Below are positions 5,740 to 5,830 of a stretch of 5,830 nucleotides of DNA, one piece after another. The notes under the pieces were generated by a model. The model did no database searches. It was not told the DNA's origin and was given only the letters and a program-made list of their open reading frames with translations. The DNA comes from an uncultured Eubacteriales bacterium (lineage in GTDB: Bacteria; Bacillota; Clostridia; Oscillospirales; CAG-272): assembly GCA_900555785.1 (NCBI GenBank), contig USMO01000106.1, positions 1 to 5,830 of the forward strand, in the 5' to 3' direction. The number at the start of each line of letters is the position of its first letter. The stretch's first letter is position 1. Position numbers and translations under genes: made by a program.

Positions 5740-5779
5740 ACTCTTCTCCTTTCACAGCAGCAAGATGTGGGGGTAGGGC

Positions 5780-5830
5780 GAAGACCTTGGGGCGCTGCCC
5801 CAAGCCCCGCCTAAACCTTTCTTGAAAGAA
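5780..5830. repeat. GC-rich palindromic repeat at window edge
   Basis: An 8-bp perfect stem CTTGGGGC-GCT-GCCCCAAG (5786-5804) is followed by CTTTC-TT-GAAAG (5817-5828), with the conserved-looking linker CCCCGCCTAAAC between them. No U-tail follows the GC hairpin on either strand and no -10 box is seen between it and the PII-like start, so it is neither an obvious terminator nor a promoter. The left end, GAAGACCTTGG (5780-5790), recurs in inverted orientation at 3572-3582. This looks like an end of a dispersed intergenic repeat that continues beyond the window; whether it is multi-copy cannot be seen here. Confidence 0.5.

Overview
The window looks like a piece of a moderately GC-rich Firmicutes chromosome, most likely a gut Clostridia/Oscillospirales-type organism. 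This is inferred from strong AGGAGG-type ribosome binding sites before every gene, a tRNA with an encoded CCA end, sigma70-type promoters with extended -10 boxes, U-tailed hairpin terminators, a short clostridial-style PII-like protein, and GC-rich coding with AT-rich intergenic DNA. The exact taxon cannot be read from the sequence alone.

Layout: (1) 1-350 holds a tRNA-Trp(CCA) on the minus strand with its own promoter and a terminator. (2) 350-2088/3213 is a compact catabolic-looking cassette: an AraC-family regulator on the minus strand, diverging from a plus-strand pair made of a ThuA-domain protein and a Gfo/Idh/MocA-family NAD(P)-dependent sugar oxidoreductase. The divergent spacer carries two face-away promoters whose extended -10 boxes form an inverted repeat. 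(3) 3214-3593 is non-coding: a long U-tailed hairpin between the two convergent transcription units, then a nested palindromic, repeat-like block. (4) 3594-5739 is a translationally coupled minus-strand pair: a small PII-like signalling protein followed one base later by a 600-residue DUF2079 polytopic membrane protein. (5) 5740-5830 holds the ribosome binding site of the PII-like gene and a GC-rich palindromic repeat running off the window edge.

How the genes work together (inference): the AraC-type protein, with an N-terminal cupin-like sensor half, probably senses a carbohydrate-related ligand and controls itself and the ThuA-oxidoreductase operon. ThuA proteins and Gfo/Idh/MocA dehydrogenases are known to co-occur (thuAB of rhizobia, which acts on trehalose-type disaccharides through 3-keto intermediates), so the pair probably oxidises or processes a sugar, sugar alcohol or glycoside. 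No transporter or hydrolase is in view and the substrate is unknown. The PII-like/DUF2079 pair is a separate unit; its tight coupling suggests, but does not prove, a functional link between a small trimeric sensor-type protein and a GT-C-like membrane protein.

I see no phage genes, transposase, CRISPR array, toxin-antitoxin pair or defence system. The least explained items are the PII-like/DUF2079 coupling, the nested palindromic block at 3491-3576, and the inverted short repeats flanking that pair of genes.
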